Both the position numbers and the translations under genes were made by a program. Below, piece by piece: positions 25,836 through 34,640 of a stretch of DNA of 64,000 bases. Each line of letters opens with the position of its first letter. Position 1 is the stretch's first letter. The stretch spans positions 62,001 through 126,000 of the forward strand of contig NZ_PZJQ01000002.1 of assembly GCF_003206065.1 (NCBI RefSeq). The letters are read 5' to 3'. The notes under the pieces were generated by a model, which saw nothing but the letters and a program-made list of their open reading frames with translations, did no database searches and was not told the DNA's origin. The DNA is from Salinicola halimionae. Lineage in GTDB: Bacteria; Pseudomonadota; Gammaproteobacteria; Pseudomonadales; Halomonadaceae.

Positions 25836-26984
25836 TCAAGCGATGCGGTAATGATCAATAACCGACCGATCAATCTCGATTCCCAGCCCCGGCTTATCGA
25901 GTACATCGACGCAGCCGTTGGCGTTGAGCTGGAACTCGCCGCCGATCAGCTCCTGACGGAACGGGTGCGCCGATTGATCGTATTCGAGCATCGGTTCGTC
26001 CGGCGTCAGCGAGAGCGGCTGCGGCGGTAAGGTGGCGATCAGTTGGACCGCAGCGGCCAACCCGACACCGGAACCCCACACATGCGGAATCATCGGCACG
26101 TGCCAGGCCTGGGCCAGCGCGGCGATCTTGCGGCATTCGGTGAGCCCGCCAGCAGCACCGATGTCCGGCTGAATCACGTCCAGTGCGCCTTCGCTGATCC
26201 AGTCGCGATAGCCGAATTTGGAATACTCGTTCTCGCCGGCAGCGATCCAGGTACGCGAGACGCCCTTGAGCTCGCGGTAGCCGTGGCGGTTTTCGGGGCT
26301 CAGCGGTTCCTCGAACAGATGTACCCGCGTCTCCTCGAGCTCCATCAGGATGCGCCGCGCCGCCGGTACGCTGTAGGCGCAGTTGGCGTCCATCATCAGC
26401 GCGATGTCCTCGCCAACCGCCTCCCGTACCGCACGCATGTCGCGAATGTCCGCTTCGATACCGAAGCCGGTCTTGATCTTCATTGCCCGATAGCCGTTGG
26501 CCTGATGGCGCAATGCCTCCTCGACCACTTCCTCCGGATAGTTCCCTCCCTCGCGACGATAGAAGCCGGTGGCGTAGGGGCGGATCTCGTGGCGGAATGC
26601 CCCACCCATCAAGCGATGGATCGGCTGGCCCAGCGCCTTGCCGGCCAGATCCCATAACGCGATGTCGATCGCCGCGATGCCGAACAGCGCCGCGCCCTTT
26701 TGACCGTAGGGGCGGGTGTGGTTGTACATCGTCTCCCACAACACTTCACGCTCGAAGATCGAGCGCCCGATCACCAGCGGCTTTAGCGCATGCTCGACCA
26801 TCGCCTGGGCGACCTGCGGTGGCTGCAGCCCGTGGTTGACGCATTCGCCCCAGCCCACCAACCCCTCGTCGGTGTGGATTTCGACCAGCATGGCGGTGCG
26901 CTGATGCACCCAGCCCTGAGAAAAGGAGAACGACTGTTCCAGCGGCGCGGCGAGGACGTGAGTCTTTACATCGGTGATCTTCAT
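25836..26984 (-). CDS. mandelate racemase-family sugar-acid enzyme
   Basis: A 382-residue enolase-superfamily enzyme with all catalytic residues: K169-I-K171, metal ligands D199, E225 and E251, and the D274/H301 dyad (PHVWGSG). These abstract an alpha proton of a carboxylate and then dehydrate, racemise or cycloisomerise it. The KxK plus His-Asp arrangement fits the mandelate racemase subgroup, and the sequence resembles galactarolactone cycloisomerase and glucarate-type enzymes; the exact substrate is not readable. It lies 10 bases downstream of tctA, so the substrate probably enters through the Tct system. Confidence 0.85.
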   Translation of the reverse strand: MKITDVKTHVLAAPLEQSFSFSQGWVHQRTAMLVEIHTDEGLVGWGECVNHGLQPPQVAQAMVEHALKPLVIGRSIFEREVLWETMYNHTRPYGQKGAALFGIAAIDIALWDLAGKALGQPIHRLMGGAFRHEIRPYATGFYRREGGNYPEEVVEEALRHQANGYRAMKIKTGFGIEADIRDMRAVREAVGEDIALMMDANCAYSVPAARRILMELEETRVHLFEEPLSPENRHGYRELKGVSRTWIAAGENEYSKFGYRDWISEGALDVIQPDIGAAGGLTECRKIAALAQAWHVPMIPHVWGSGVGLAAAVQLIATLPPQPLSLTPDEPMLEYDQSAHPFRQELIGGEFQLNANGCVDVLDKPGLGIEIDRSVIDHYRIA

Positions 26985-26994
26985 GCATGATCCC

Positions 26995-28521
26995 TTATTC
27001 GGAAACGGGTTGAGCGGAGGAAGCCTCGCGGCGAGCCGCGACTTTCGCCCGCCACTCGAGCACGCCCGCCGCCACCGTCCAGATCAGAAACAGCGCGATC
27101 AACACGAACAGCGTGGTGGCGATACCGCTATGGGTGAAGAACGAGAAGAAGTCACCGCGCGAGATCAGCAGACCTCGGCGCAGCGAACTCTCCAGCGCCG
27201 GCCCCAGCACCATGCCGATGACCAGCGGCGCCAGCGGATAGCCACCGCGGCGTAGCACGTAGGCAAGAATCCCGGTCAACGCGGCGACCACCAGATCCAG
27301 CGGATTGCCACGCACCGAGACCGCGCCGATGAAGCTGAACATGACGATGCCGGCCATCACGAAGCCCAGCGGCAGCTTGAACAGGTAGCGGAACAGCCCG
27401 ATGGAAGGTTTGCTGAGGATCAGCATGGCGACGTTGACGATGATCAGCACCACGAACAGCGCGTAGACCGTCTGCGCCTGGTCCGCCATCAGGCGTACGC
27501 CCGGCGTGATGCCATGGATCACCATGGCGCCCATCATCATCGCCGTGACCACGTCGCCCGGGATGCCCAACGCCAGCGTGGGAATGAAGGCGCTGCCGGT
27601 CACCGCGTTGTTGGAAGACTCCGAGGCGATGATGCCATCCGGCTCGCCCTTACCCAGATTGGCCCGCCGCGGCGACAGTTTCTGCGCCGCGGCATAGCTG
27701 ATGAAGGCCGCGGCGGCCGCGCCGGTGCCCGGCAGTGCGCCGACGAAGCTGCCGATGAACGAACCCCGCACCAGTTCGATCAGACGACGGCCGATCTCGC
27801 GCCAGCTGGGAAAACGCAGCCGCGCCTCGGGAATGGTCGTCGCCTCTTCGTCTCGCGCCGAAAAGCGCACGAAGACTTCCGACAGGGCGAAGGCCCCCAC
27901 CACCACCGGAATCAGATCCAGTCCCGAGCTGAGAGCGTAGGTGCCAAAGGTGAATCGGTCGGCGCCAGTGATCGGATCGCTACCCACCATCGAGAAGAAG
28001 AAGCCCATCATCCCGCACACCAGCCCCTTGAGCAGACTGCCGCGAGAGATCCCGACGATACACAGCATCGCCAGACAGACCAGCGCGAAGACCTCGATCG
28101 AGCCGAAGTTGACGGCGAACTTGGCCAGCTGCGGCGCGCAGAAAATCAGCAGTACGCAGGAGAGCACGCCGCCGAAGAACGAGGCAAAGGTCGCCCAGCC
28201 CAAGGCTTCGTCGACCCTACCCTGCTGAGTCATCGGATAACCGTCGAAGACCGTAGCGGCCGACTGCGGCGTGCCCGGCGTGTTGATCAGGATCGCGGTG
28301 ATCGAACCACCGTAGACCGAGCCACAGTAGACACCGATCAGCAGCGCCATGCTGGTGATGACGTCCATGCCGAAGGTAAACGGCAGGAAGATCGTCAATC
28401 CGACCACCGAGCCAAGGCCAGGCAGCCCGCCGATGATGATGCCGGCCCAGGTGCCGATCACGATGGCGAGCAGCGCCTGCCAGGTGAAGGCATCGCCGAT
28501 TGCCGCCAGAATCACGTCCAT
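26995..28521 (-). CDS. tctA: tripartite tricarboxylate transporter permease TctA
   Basis: A 508-residue large membrane subunit of a TctCBA transporter with about twelve membrane segments. Family motifs: GGLPGLGSVVGLTIFLPFTF near residue 33, YGGSITAILINTPGTPQSAAT near 70 and a second GALPGTGAAAAAFISY near 255. It works with TctB and the periplasmic TctC to import carboxylates using the ion gradient. Its ATG follows the tctB stop by one base. Confidence 0.92.
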   Translation of the reverse strand: MDVILAAIGDAFTWQALLAIVIGTWAGIIIGGLPGLGSVVGLTIFLPFTFGMDVITSMALLIGVYCGSVYGGSITAILINTPGTPQSAATVFDGYPMTQQGRVDEALGWATFASFFGGVLSCVLLIFCAPQLAKFAVNFGSIEVFALVCLAMLCIVGISRGSLLKGLVCGMMGFFFSMVGSDPITGADRFTFGTYALSSGLDLIPVVVGAFALSEVFVRFSARDEEATTIPEARLRFPSWREIGRRLIELVRGSFIGSFVGALPGTGAAAAAFISYAAAQKLSPRRANLGKGEPDGIIASESSNNAVTGSAFIPTLALGIPGDVVTAMMMGAMVIHGITPGVRLMADQAQTVYALFVVLIIVNVAMLILSKPSIGLFRYLFKLPLGFVMAGIVMFSFIGAVSVRGNPLDLVVAALTGILAYVLRRGGYPLAPLVIGMVLGPALESSLRRGLLISRGDFFSFFTHSGIATTLFVLIALFLIWTVAAGVLEWRAKVAARREASSAQPVSE

Positions 28522-28522
28522 G

Positions 28523-28960
28523 TCAGATCACTCCATTCGTGAGCAATGCCGGCAGCCGAATCAGCAGCACATGGTGGAACAGGAACCACAGCCCGCCACC
28601 GATCACGATCGTGCCCACGAGCAGCGGCAACGGCCGACGGATACGGAACAGCCACAGCGTCAGCGCCACCAGTGGCAGCGCCGGGATCAGGAAGCCGAGG
28701 CTGGCCGTGGCGATGGCAGCGATCAGCACCGCCGCCATCAGCAGCGGCAGTGGTGACAGCTTCACGTTTTTCACCGGCACGCGGCGAACCAGCTCGCCGA
28801 TCAATATCGCCAGCGCTATCGCGCACCAGATCGTCAGCACGATGCGTGGCACCAGCATGGCGCTTCCCGGCCCCTGCCATGCCGAGACCGAAAGACCGCC
28901 ACCGGCCAGCAGCAGCGCCAGCGCGGTCAATATGCGGGGGTGGATCAAGGATGCGAACAT
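28523..28960 (-). CDS. tctB: tripartite tricarboxylate transporter small subunit TctB
   Basis: A 145-residue membrane protein with four hydrophobic segments, matching the small TctB subunit. The start at 28960 (MFASLIHPR) has AGGAG nine bases before it; the frame runs back to 29008. Lies between tctC and tctA in the usual C-B-A order. Confidence 0.88.
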   Translation of the reverse strand: MFASLIHPRILTALALLLAGGGLSVSAWQGPGSAMLVPRIVLTIWCAIALAILIGELVRRVPVKNVKLSPLPLLMAAVLIAAIATASLGFLIPALPLVALTLWLFRIRRPLPLLVGTIVIGGGLWFLFHHVLLIRLPALLTNGVI

Positions 28961-29025
28961 GAATCGCGACTCCTGGGAGATCGAGTGAGCCATAGCCCGA
29001 GCGAACAACAGAGCGGGAGACCGAG

Positions 29026-29955
29026 TTATTGCGTCAGGCCCGCGTCCTTCAGCACCTGCTTGTTGGCCTCGAAGCGCTTTTCCACAAACGCCTTGAAATC
29101 ATCCGGCCCGAGATAGGCGATACCTGCCTTGGCCTTGTCGGCAAAGGTCTTGAACTTGTCCGATTCGACCGTCGCCTTGCAGGCATCGGCGTACTGCTGG
29201 GCACGTTCATCCGAGATCCCCTTGGGCGCGACGACACCCTGCCAGACCGCGAAATCCAGTTCCGGCAAGCCGAGTTCCTCGATCGTCGGTACGTCGTCGT
29301 AACCCTCGAGGCGATGGCCGGCGAATACCGCCAGCGGGCGTAGGTCGTAGTTTTCGAGGATGGTCTCGGTATCGGCCATGATCTGAATCTCGTTGCCCGC
29401 CAGCGCATTCATCGCCGGCCCCGAACCACTGTAGGGAATGTGTTCGGCTTTCAGGTCGCTATTGACCACGGTCGCCGCCATGGCGAGATGCGGTAGCGTC
29501 CCCGGACCGGAGGAACCATAGAGAAACGGCTGATCCTGGGACTCCTTGACCAGCTGTTTGAACGAGGTGATGTCGGAGGATTTCGAGACCATCAGAAACA
29601 TCGGATTGGAAACGGTGCGGCAGATGTAAGTGAAACTATCCGGACCGTAGGGCAGCTTTTTCAGCGACGGCTGAATCGTCAACGCACCGGCCGGTTCGTA
29701 ACCGATGATGTTGGGATTGCCCTCGCTATTGGCGACTTCAGCCGTGCCGACCGTGGCGCTGGCCCCGGCGACGTTGCGCACCACCGAGGTGACACCTAGC
29801 TGCTGCGAGAAAGTCGGCTCGAAGCTGCGCGCGACGATGTCCGTGGCGCCACCCGCCGCGAAAGGCACGATGATGTCCAGATTATCGGCAGCCACGGCCG
29901 ACTGGGTCGCGCCGATCAGCGCGAGGGCGGCCAGCGAATAACGCAATGATGTCAT
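29026..29955 (-). CDS. tctC: tripartite tricarboxylate transporter binding protein TctC
   Basis: A 309-residue periplasmic binding protein of the Bug/TctC family. Signal peptide MTSLRYSLAALALIGATQSA with cleavage near AVAA-DNL; then the IVPFAAGGATDIVAR motif near residue 30, which binds the carboxylate of the ligand. The ATG at 29955 has GGAG six bases before; a TTG four codons upstream is less likely. First gene of the operon; a LacI-type operator overlaps its leader. Confidence 0.9.
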   Translation of the reverse strand: MTSLRYSLAALALIGATQSAVAADNLDIIVPFAAGGATDIVARSFEPTFSQQLGVTSVVRNVAGASATVGTAEVANSEGNPNIIGYEPAGALTIQPSLKKLPYGPDSFTYICRTVSNPMFLMVSKSSDITSFKQLVKESQDQPFLYGSSGPGTLPHLAMAATVVNSDLKAEHIPYSGSGPAMNALAGNEIQIMADTETILENYDLRPLAVFAGHRLEGYDDVPTIEELGLPELDFAVWQGVVAPKGISDERAQQYADACKATVESDKFKTFADKAKAGIAYLGPDDFKAFVEKRFEANKQVLKDAGLTQ

Positions 29956-29967
29956 GGTTAGCTCCAA

Positions 29968-29988
29968 TTTTCGTAGCGCTGCGAATAC
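29968..29988. promoter_or_regulatory. LacI-type operator, imperfect copy, in tctC leader
   Basis: TTTTCGTAGC followed by GCTGCGAATA: the same inverted half-site as the perfect palindrome at 30105, with 8 of 10 positions matching on the right arm. It lies 13-33 bases before the tctC start, where a bound repressor would block transcription or early elongation. Confidence 0.6.
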
Positions 29989-30104
29989 GGCGGAAAAAAG
30001 TGCTTTGCCGTCGTCGGCAGACTCGTATGCGATCTTCCCGCTATCAATCCTATTTCTGCCCTTATCTAAGCCTTTGGGCGAATAACAGGACCCGACGATT
30101 TGAA

Positions 30105-30130
30105 TTAAAATCGTAGCGCTACGATTTTAA
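30105..30130. promoter_or_regulatory. LacI-family operator, perfect 26-bp palindrome
   Basis: The half-site TTAAAATCGTAGC is followed directly by its exact reverse complement, centred on GC|GC as in LacI/GntR-type operators with a central CpG. It lies 150 bases before tctC and 233 bases before the lacI-family gene. Together with the site at 29968 it fits looping repression by the product of the gene at 30364. Confidence 0.75.
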
Positions 30131-30363
30131 CGAAACAATCTTCGCCTATCGTCCATTAGTCGCAGTACTAGACAAAAGGACTAGGGCTTGATCGCCATCA
30201 CCGAGCAACGACCTTCGCCACCCTGCCGGGCCAGCGGGGAAGACGAAACGTTACCACTGACCCGGTACACTATCGGATTGAGTCAAAGTCAGAAGGAAAC
30301 GTGATGTGGTTATCAGTGACAAATTCAGGAAATGATGACGCACGCGCATAAGGGACCGGAGTA

Positions 30364-31383
30364 GTGACCAGAAACAGACGCAGCTCACAGCGCGTGACCA
30401 TGGGAGAAGTCGCCCAGTTGGCCAACGTGTCACCCAGCACGGTATCGCTCTACCTGCGTCGACCCGACGAAGTCTCGTCCCGGCGTGCAGAGAAGATCCA
30501 ATCGGCCATCGACCGGCTGGGTTATCTACCCAACACCATGGCCGGCGGGCTGGCTTCGTCACGCTCCCATGTCATCGGCGTGCTGGTACCCACCATTACC
30601 AACTCGTTCTTTTCAGAGACACTCGAGACCCTCGAACGTCATCTGCGTAGCGCCGGTTACCAGCTATTGATCGGCAACACCGAATTCGATGATTCGCGGG
30701 AAGAGGAGCTGATCCGCTCGATCCTGAGCTGGAACCCCGCCGGGCTGGTACTGACCGGCTTCCTGCATAACCGCAAGTCGCTGTCGCTGCTCGCCAACAA
30801 CGACACGCCCATCGTCGAAATGTGGGACTACGGCCAGCCGGGCCTGGACATGGTGGTAGGGTTCTCGCATCACGCCTGTGGTCGCCTGGTCGCCGAGCAT
30901 ATGCTCCGTCAGGGCCGGCGCCGGATGGCCTTCGTCAGCACCAACTTCCAGCGTGACGTTCGCGCCGGGGATCGTTATCGCGGCTTTCGCGACACCGTCG
31001 AAGCCGCCGGCGGTACGGTCGAGCTCCGTGAACTGAGCGGGCGAAGCCATGCCGAAGAGACCGGCCGGCTCACGCAGGCGTTGATGCAGGACCACCCCGA
31101 AACCGAGGCTATCGCCTGTTCCAATGACATGGTCGCACTCGGCGTGATGATGGAATGCCAACGCCACAATTGGCCGATTCCCGGCCGTATCGCCCTGGCC
31201 GGCTTCGGCAATCTGGACTTCACCACCAGTACCGTGCCACCGCTGACTACCATCGAACCGCCGCGCCGAGAGATCGGCCAACACACCGCCCGGCTGCTGC
31301 TAGCCTGTCTCGCCAGCGAACTCCCAGAGGCGGAGAAACGCCTGGACCTGGGGGTGAGGCTGGTGGAGAGGGACAGTGCCTGA
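30364..31383 (+). CDS. LacI-family regulator of the Tct operon
   Basis: A 339-residue LacI/GalR regulator. The helix-turn-helix is VTMGEVAQLANVSPSTVSLY (residues 11-30), the hinge helix follows near 55 (NTMAGGLASSRSH), then the periplasmic-binding-like effector domain (IGVLVPTITNSFF), close to the GntR/IdnR gluconate group. Start is a GTG with AGGG nine bases upstream. Divergent from tctCBA; two matching operators lie in the 400-base intergenic region. Confidence 0.88.
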   Translation: MTRNRRSSQRVTMGEVAQLANVSPSTVSLYLRRPDEVSSRRAEKIQSAIDRLGYLPNTMAGGLASSRSHVIGVLVPTITNSFFSETLETLERHLRSAGYQLLIGNTEFDDSREEELIRSILSWNPAGLVLTGFLHNRKSLSLLANNDTPIVEMWDYGQPGLDMVVGFSHHACGRLVAEHMLRQGRRRMAFVSTNFQRDVRAGDRYRGFRDTVEAAGGTVELRELSGRSHAEETGRLTQALMQDHPETEAIACSNDMVALGVMMECQRHNWPIPGRIALAGFGNLDFTTSTVPPLTTIEPPRREIGQHTARLLLACLASELPEAEKRLDLGVRLVERDSA

Positions 31384-31535
31384 GCGATCTCGGGTCGAAG
31401 GTCGCACCCCGTAGCGCCGCCGCAGCGCGAGGCGCTCAGCCGGTTGCGAACGGTAGAAGCGATTCGAGCTCCCGGGTGGAGAGATGTCTCATCATCGGCC
31501 ATGCTGATAGCCTCGAATTCGGCAAGGAGGCCTGC

Positions 31536-31823
31536 ATGAAACCCCACACGCTCTGGACAATAATCGGCACTTCCTCGGCAATCATCTCGGGCATGGCGAC
31601 CCGCGAGGCGCTCAAGCACACCACCCGTCGTCACGCTTTCGAGCCGCCAATCAACCCGGACGATCCCGACGTACGCTGGCGCGAAGCGCTGGCGTGGGGC
31701 GCCGCCTCCGGCATCGCGGTGGGTGTGGGCAGGATCCTGGGCTGGAAGATGGCCTCCAGCGGCATGCGCCGCGCCCGTCGTACTCGCCGAGGCCAACGTC
31801 TGCTTTCGCGCATCGAAGACTGA
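31536..31823 (+). CDS. small membrane protein, DUF4235 type
   Basis: A 95-residue protein, MKPHTLWTIIGTSSAIISGM at the N-terminus and a second hydrophobic segment near residues 50-70 (WGAASGIAVGVGRILGW), ending in a basic tail. This is the size and layout of DUF4235 proteins, whose function is unknown. A strong ribosome site AAGGAGG lies five bases before the ATG. It stands alone downstream of the LacI gene. Confidence 0.75.
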   Translation: MKPHTLWTIIGTSSAIISGMATREALKHTTRRHAFEPPINPDDPDVRWREALAWGAASGIAVGVGRILGWKMASSGMRRARRTRRGQRLLSRIED

Positions 31824-31957
31824 AGGTCTGGCGGCAGCCCATATACCCACAGGGCGCTTGATGACGAGACGAAACGACCTCCATTCGCCGGTAGCGGAAG
31901 GAGGTCGTGGATAGCGGCCAACGATTGCCCGCAGGGATCAGGATGGCGCCCGGTGGC

Positions 31958-34150
31958 TCAGAACGAATACGTCAGCGTCGAGGTCACATTCATCGGCTCA
32001 CCGTAAACGCCATAGGTATCGAAATAGCTGTAGTACTTCTTGTCGAACAGGTTGTGCACGTTGACCTGTAGCGCCAGATCCGGCGTAAACCGATAACGCC
32101 CGAAAACATCTGCAATCGTATAACTGCTCTGCTCGAAGTCGCGAGTCCCGCTATCGGGTCCGACCTGATCGTCGACGAACGTATGGCTCTGCCATCTCAA
32201 ACCACCGCCTACCGTCAGTTGGCGCCACTGCGGCACGCGATAGCTGGCAAAGAGATTGGCCTGGGTACGAGGGCGATCGGTGTTGAATGAACCGTCGGAA
32301 GACGTCGCCGTATAGTGCGTGAAGCCTGCGATCATATCGAGATCTTCGGTCACGGCGCCGGTAATTTCGGCCTCGAAGCCTTCGCTGACAACACCGCTGA
32401 CCGGCGTGGCGGTAGTGATCAGTGAGCCGGGCGTGCTGACGATATCGGCCACATTGTCCTGCTCGAGTCGGAACACGGAGAACGAGGCATTGACCAGCCC
32501 GTCGAACCAGGCAGCTTTGACGCCGGTTTCGTAGTTCTTGCCCACAAGCGGATCGAGATAGCCGTTGCCTCCCTCCAGTCGATAGCTCTGCGGTTGGAAG
32601 ATTTCGGTATAGCTGACATAAGCGGACCAGACATCGTTGATGTCGTAGACCAGCCCTCCATAGGGCGTGATGTCGTCTTCGCCTTGCGAGTTGTTGCCCA
32701 GGCCAGTCGACCACGTCCTGCTACTCCAATCGGTGTAGCGCGCACCGACGATCAGCGTCAGCGGGTCGGTCAACGAGAATCGCGCCACACCGTAGACGGC
32801 CTGCTGACGAGTGCTCGCACGCTCCGAGGGCGCGAAATCCGGCCAGGCTTGAGTGGGCGTCGAGCCGTTCCAGTTATCGAAATCGTCGACATTGAACCCG
32901 TCGGTGTAGCGGTTTTCGTAATCGTTGGATTGGTCGTTGTAGCTGCCTCCAATGACCAGTTCGTGTTGGCGGCCGAAGAGTGTAAACGGTCCTTTGACAT
33001 AGCCATCCACGCCGTCCATTTTCCGTTCACCGGTATTCCACCCCGTGTAGTAGAAAACGCCCTGTCCCGTGCTTTTATCGGGAAAGCCGTACGGATAGGC
33101 GAGCCTGGAGTCCAGATCCGACTCTTCGTGTGTCGCCGTGCCATGTAATTCCCAACCGTTATCGAAGCGATGCTCGAGCTGGGCGAAAACCTTCTTGGAT
33201 TCCCAATCGTTGTAGGACCAATCCGGCGCCACGCTGAATGATCGGGTGTAATCCGTTTTGCTGCCATCGCTGTACCACAGCGGGAAACCGCCCCAGGTTG
33301 GGGAAGACGTGCGGCCGTGCTGATAGTCGTAGCCCAGCGAAAGGGTTGTGTCTTCGGTCACATCGGCATCGATCACCACGTAGCCATATTTTTTCCGCTC
33401 GCCGAAACGGTCGAGATAGGAATCACCATCCTCGTAGCCGCCGATGAAACGAGCACGTACGTCACCGGACTGCGTCAGTGGAGTCGTGACATCGACGACC
33501 CCACGAGCGTTGTCCCAGCTGCCGTAGGAACCCGTGACGGAGCCGGCCACCTCGCGACTATCGGCATGCTTGCGTACGAAGTTGATCGAGGCGCCGGGGT
33601 TACCTGCCCCCGTCATCAGCCCGTTGGCGCCACGCACCACCTCGACCCGATCGTAGATCGCCGTATTCAGCGCACCTTCGCCGAAGTACCAGCGGCTGTC
33701 CGTGTTGAGCGTAGGAATACCATCGTACTGATAGCTGTTGATACGGAAACCGCGCGAATAGAATCCCACCCGGCTGCTGTCGATCTTGCGTGCGGAGATG
33801 CCCGTCGTGTTCGAGAGAACGTCCTCGACATCCTCCAGATCCTGATCCTTGATTCGCTGCTCGGTGATGATGCTCACCGCCTGCGGGATCTCCCTGGGGC
33901 TCAGATCGAAACGCGTGCCGGCGGCGGTGGACTGCCGTGTGTAGCCGACGTTGTCATAGAGTCCCTGAGCGGTGATGGTCACCGTATCCAGCTGGGTAGA
34001 GTCACCGCTGGATTGGGCCAGCGCCGACGATGCCAGCAACAGGGAACCTGAGGAGAGCAACGCCAGCGACAGCGTTCGGTTGGATACGCAGCGAGATTCG
34101 GGCAAGACTTGGGCGCGGGCCTTGCTCGATGAGCATGACGACTTTTTCAT
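31958..34150 (-). CDS. TonB-dependent siderophore receptor (FhuE/FpvA-like)
   Basis: A 730-residue outer-membrane receptor. An unusually long signal region (to about residue 45, ending SSALAQ) is followed by the TonB box area (LDTVTITAQG), a plug domain (PREIPQAVSIITEQRIKDQD near 85, VEVVRGANGLMTGAGNPGASINFVRK near 170) and a 22-strand barrel ending in Phe (TSTLTYSF). The plug motifs are those of ferric hydroxamate/coprogen receptors of the FhuE type. No synthesis or ABC genes are adjacent, so it likely takes up siderophores made by others. A Fur-like box lies 95 bases upstream. Confidence 0.92.
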   Translation of the reverse strand: MKKSSCSSSKARAQVLPESRCVSNRTLSLALLSSGSLLLASSALAQSSGDSTQLDTVTITAQGLYDNVGYTRQSTAAGTRFDLSPREIPQAVSIITEQRIKDQDLEDVEDVLSNTTGISARKIDSSRVGFYSRGFRINSYQYDGIPTLNTDSRWYFGEGALNTAIYDRVEVVRGANGLMTGAGNPGASINFVRKHADSREVAGSVTGSYGSWDNARGVVDVTTPLTQSGDVRARFIGGYEDGDSYLDRFGERKKYGYVVIDADVTEDTTLSLGYDYQHGRTSSPTWGGFPLWYSDGSKTDYTRSFSVAPDWSYNDWESKKVFAQLEHRFDNGWELHGTATHEESDLDSRLAYPYGFPDKSTGQGVFYYTGWNTGERKMDGVDGYVKGPFTLFGRQHELVIGGSYNDQSNDYENRYTDGFNVDDFDNWNGSTPTQAWPDFAPSERASTRQQAVYGVARFSLTDPLTLIVGARYTDWSSRTWSTGLGNNSQGEDDITPYGGLVYDINDVWSAYVSYTEIFQPQSYRLEGGNGYLDPLVGKNYETGVKAAWFDGLVNASFSVFRLEQDNVADIVSTPGSLITTATPVSGVVSEGFEAEITGAVTEDLDMIAGFTHYTATSSDGSFNTDRPRTQANLFASYRVPQWRQLTVGGGLRWQSHTFVDDQVGPDSGTRDFEQSSYTIADVFGRYRFTPDLALQVNVHNLFDKKYYSYFDTYGVYGEPMNVTSTLTYSF

Positions 34151-34640
34151 TATGTTCCCTTGATGACGCGTCTAAGGCGTCGAATTTATTAGTCATTAAC
34201 GATGACGAATTGTGAAAACCTCCGATGAAAGTGTCAACGATTATGATAAATATTCGCATTCGCATGAATGGCATATGACCATTCGCCAGTTCTTCGCTAG
34301 AGAAGACGCGGGATCGACACGAGGGATCGTCTTGAGGGGGATGGCTCTTGCAGGAGATAACGATTAACTGATGGACTACCTTATCAAAGCGATGGCGCCC
34401 GGGTTTCGGTCGCTTCCCGTCTTAATGGTACGGCGGGTTCGCTTCGGCCATACTCGGGGGCACGCTGGCGCTGCTCCGTACGAGTGGTCATCTTCTGATC
34501 GGCAGATGGTTCGCCAACGGCTCGCTGGTCGCCATCCTCACGCTGAGAGCGAGCCTGCAGCTGGATCGCGAACTGGCGACCGGCCGGGAAGTTCATGAGC
34601 CGGTCGCCAAACGCTCCCTGTCGAGCTGAAAACCGCTCCC
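34151..34640. other. receptor promoter region and unassigned short frames
   Basis: The first 120 bases are the AT-rich promoter zone of the receptor gene. From 34371 to 34630 the plus strand has an ATG after AGGAG (13 bases, rather far) and a frame of 75 codons, and a second hydrophobic frame overlaps it (GGFASAILGGTLALLRTSGH). Neither is recognisable; a decayed small membrane protein is possible but not supported. Confidence 0.35.
34245..34263 (-). promoter_or_regulatory. Fur-box-like sequence before the siderophore receptor
   Basis: Minus strand GCGAATGCGAATATTTATC agrees with the 19-bp Fur consensus GATAATGATAATCATTATC at 13 positions by my count, and the region shows the repeated hexamers (GATAAA, TATTCG, CATTCG, CATGAA on plus) that Fur binds. 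It lies 95 bases before a siderophore-receptor start, where iron control is expected. Confidence 0.55.

Noticed and set aside
34371-34598. 75-codon plus-strand ORF after an AGGAG
   Set aside because: Ribosome site too far, composition unlike a protein, and a second frame overlaps it; reported only as an unassigned region.
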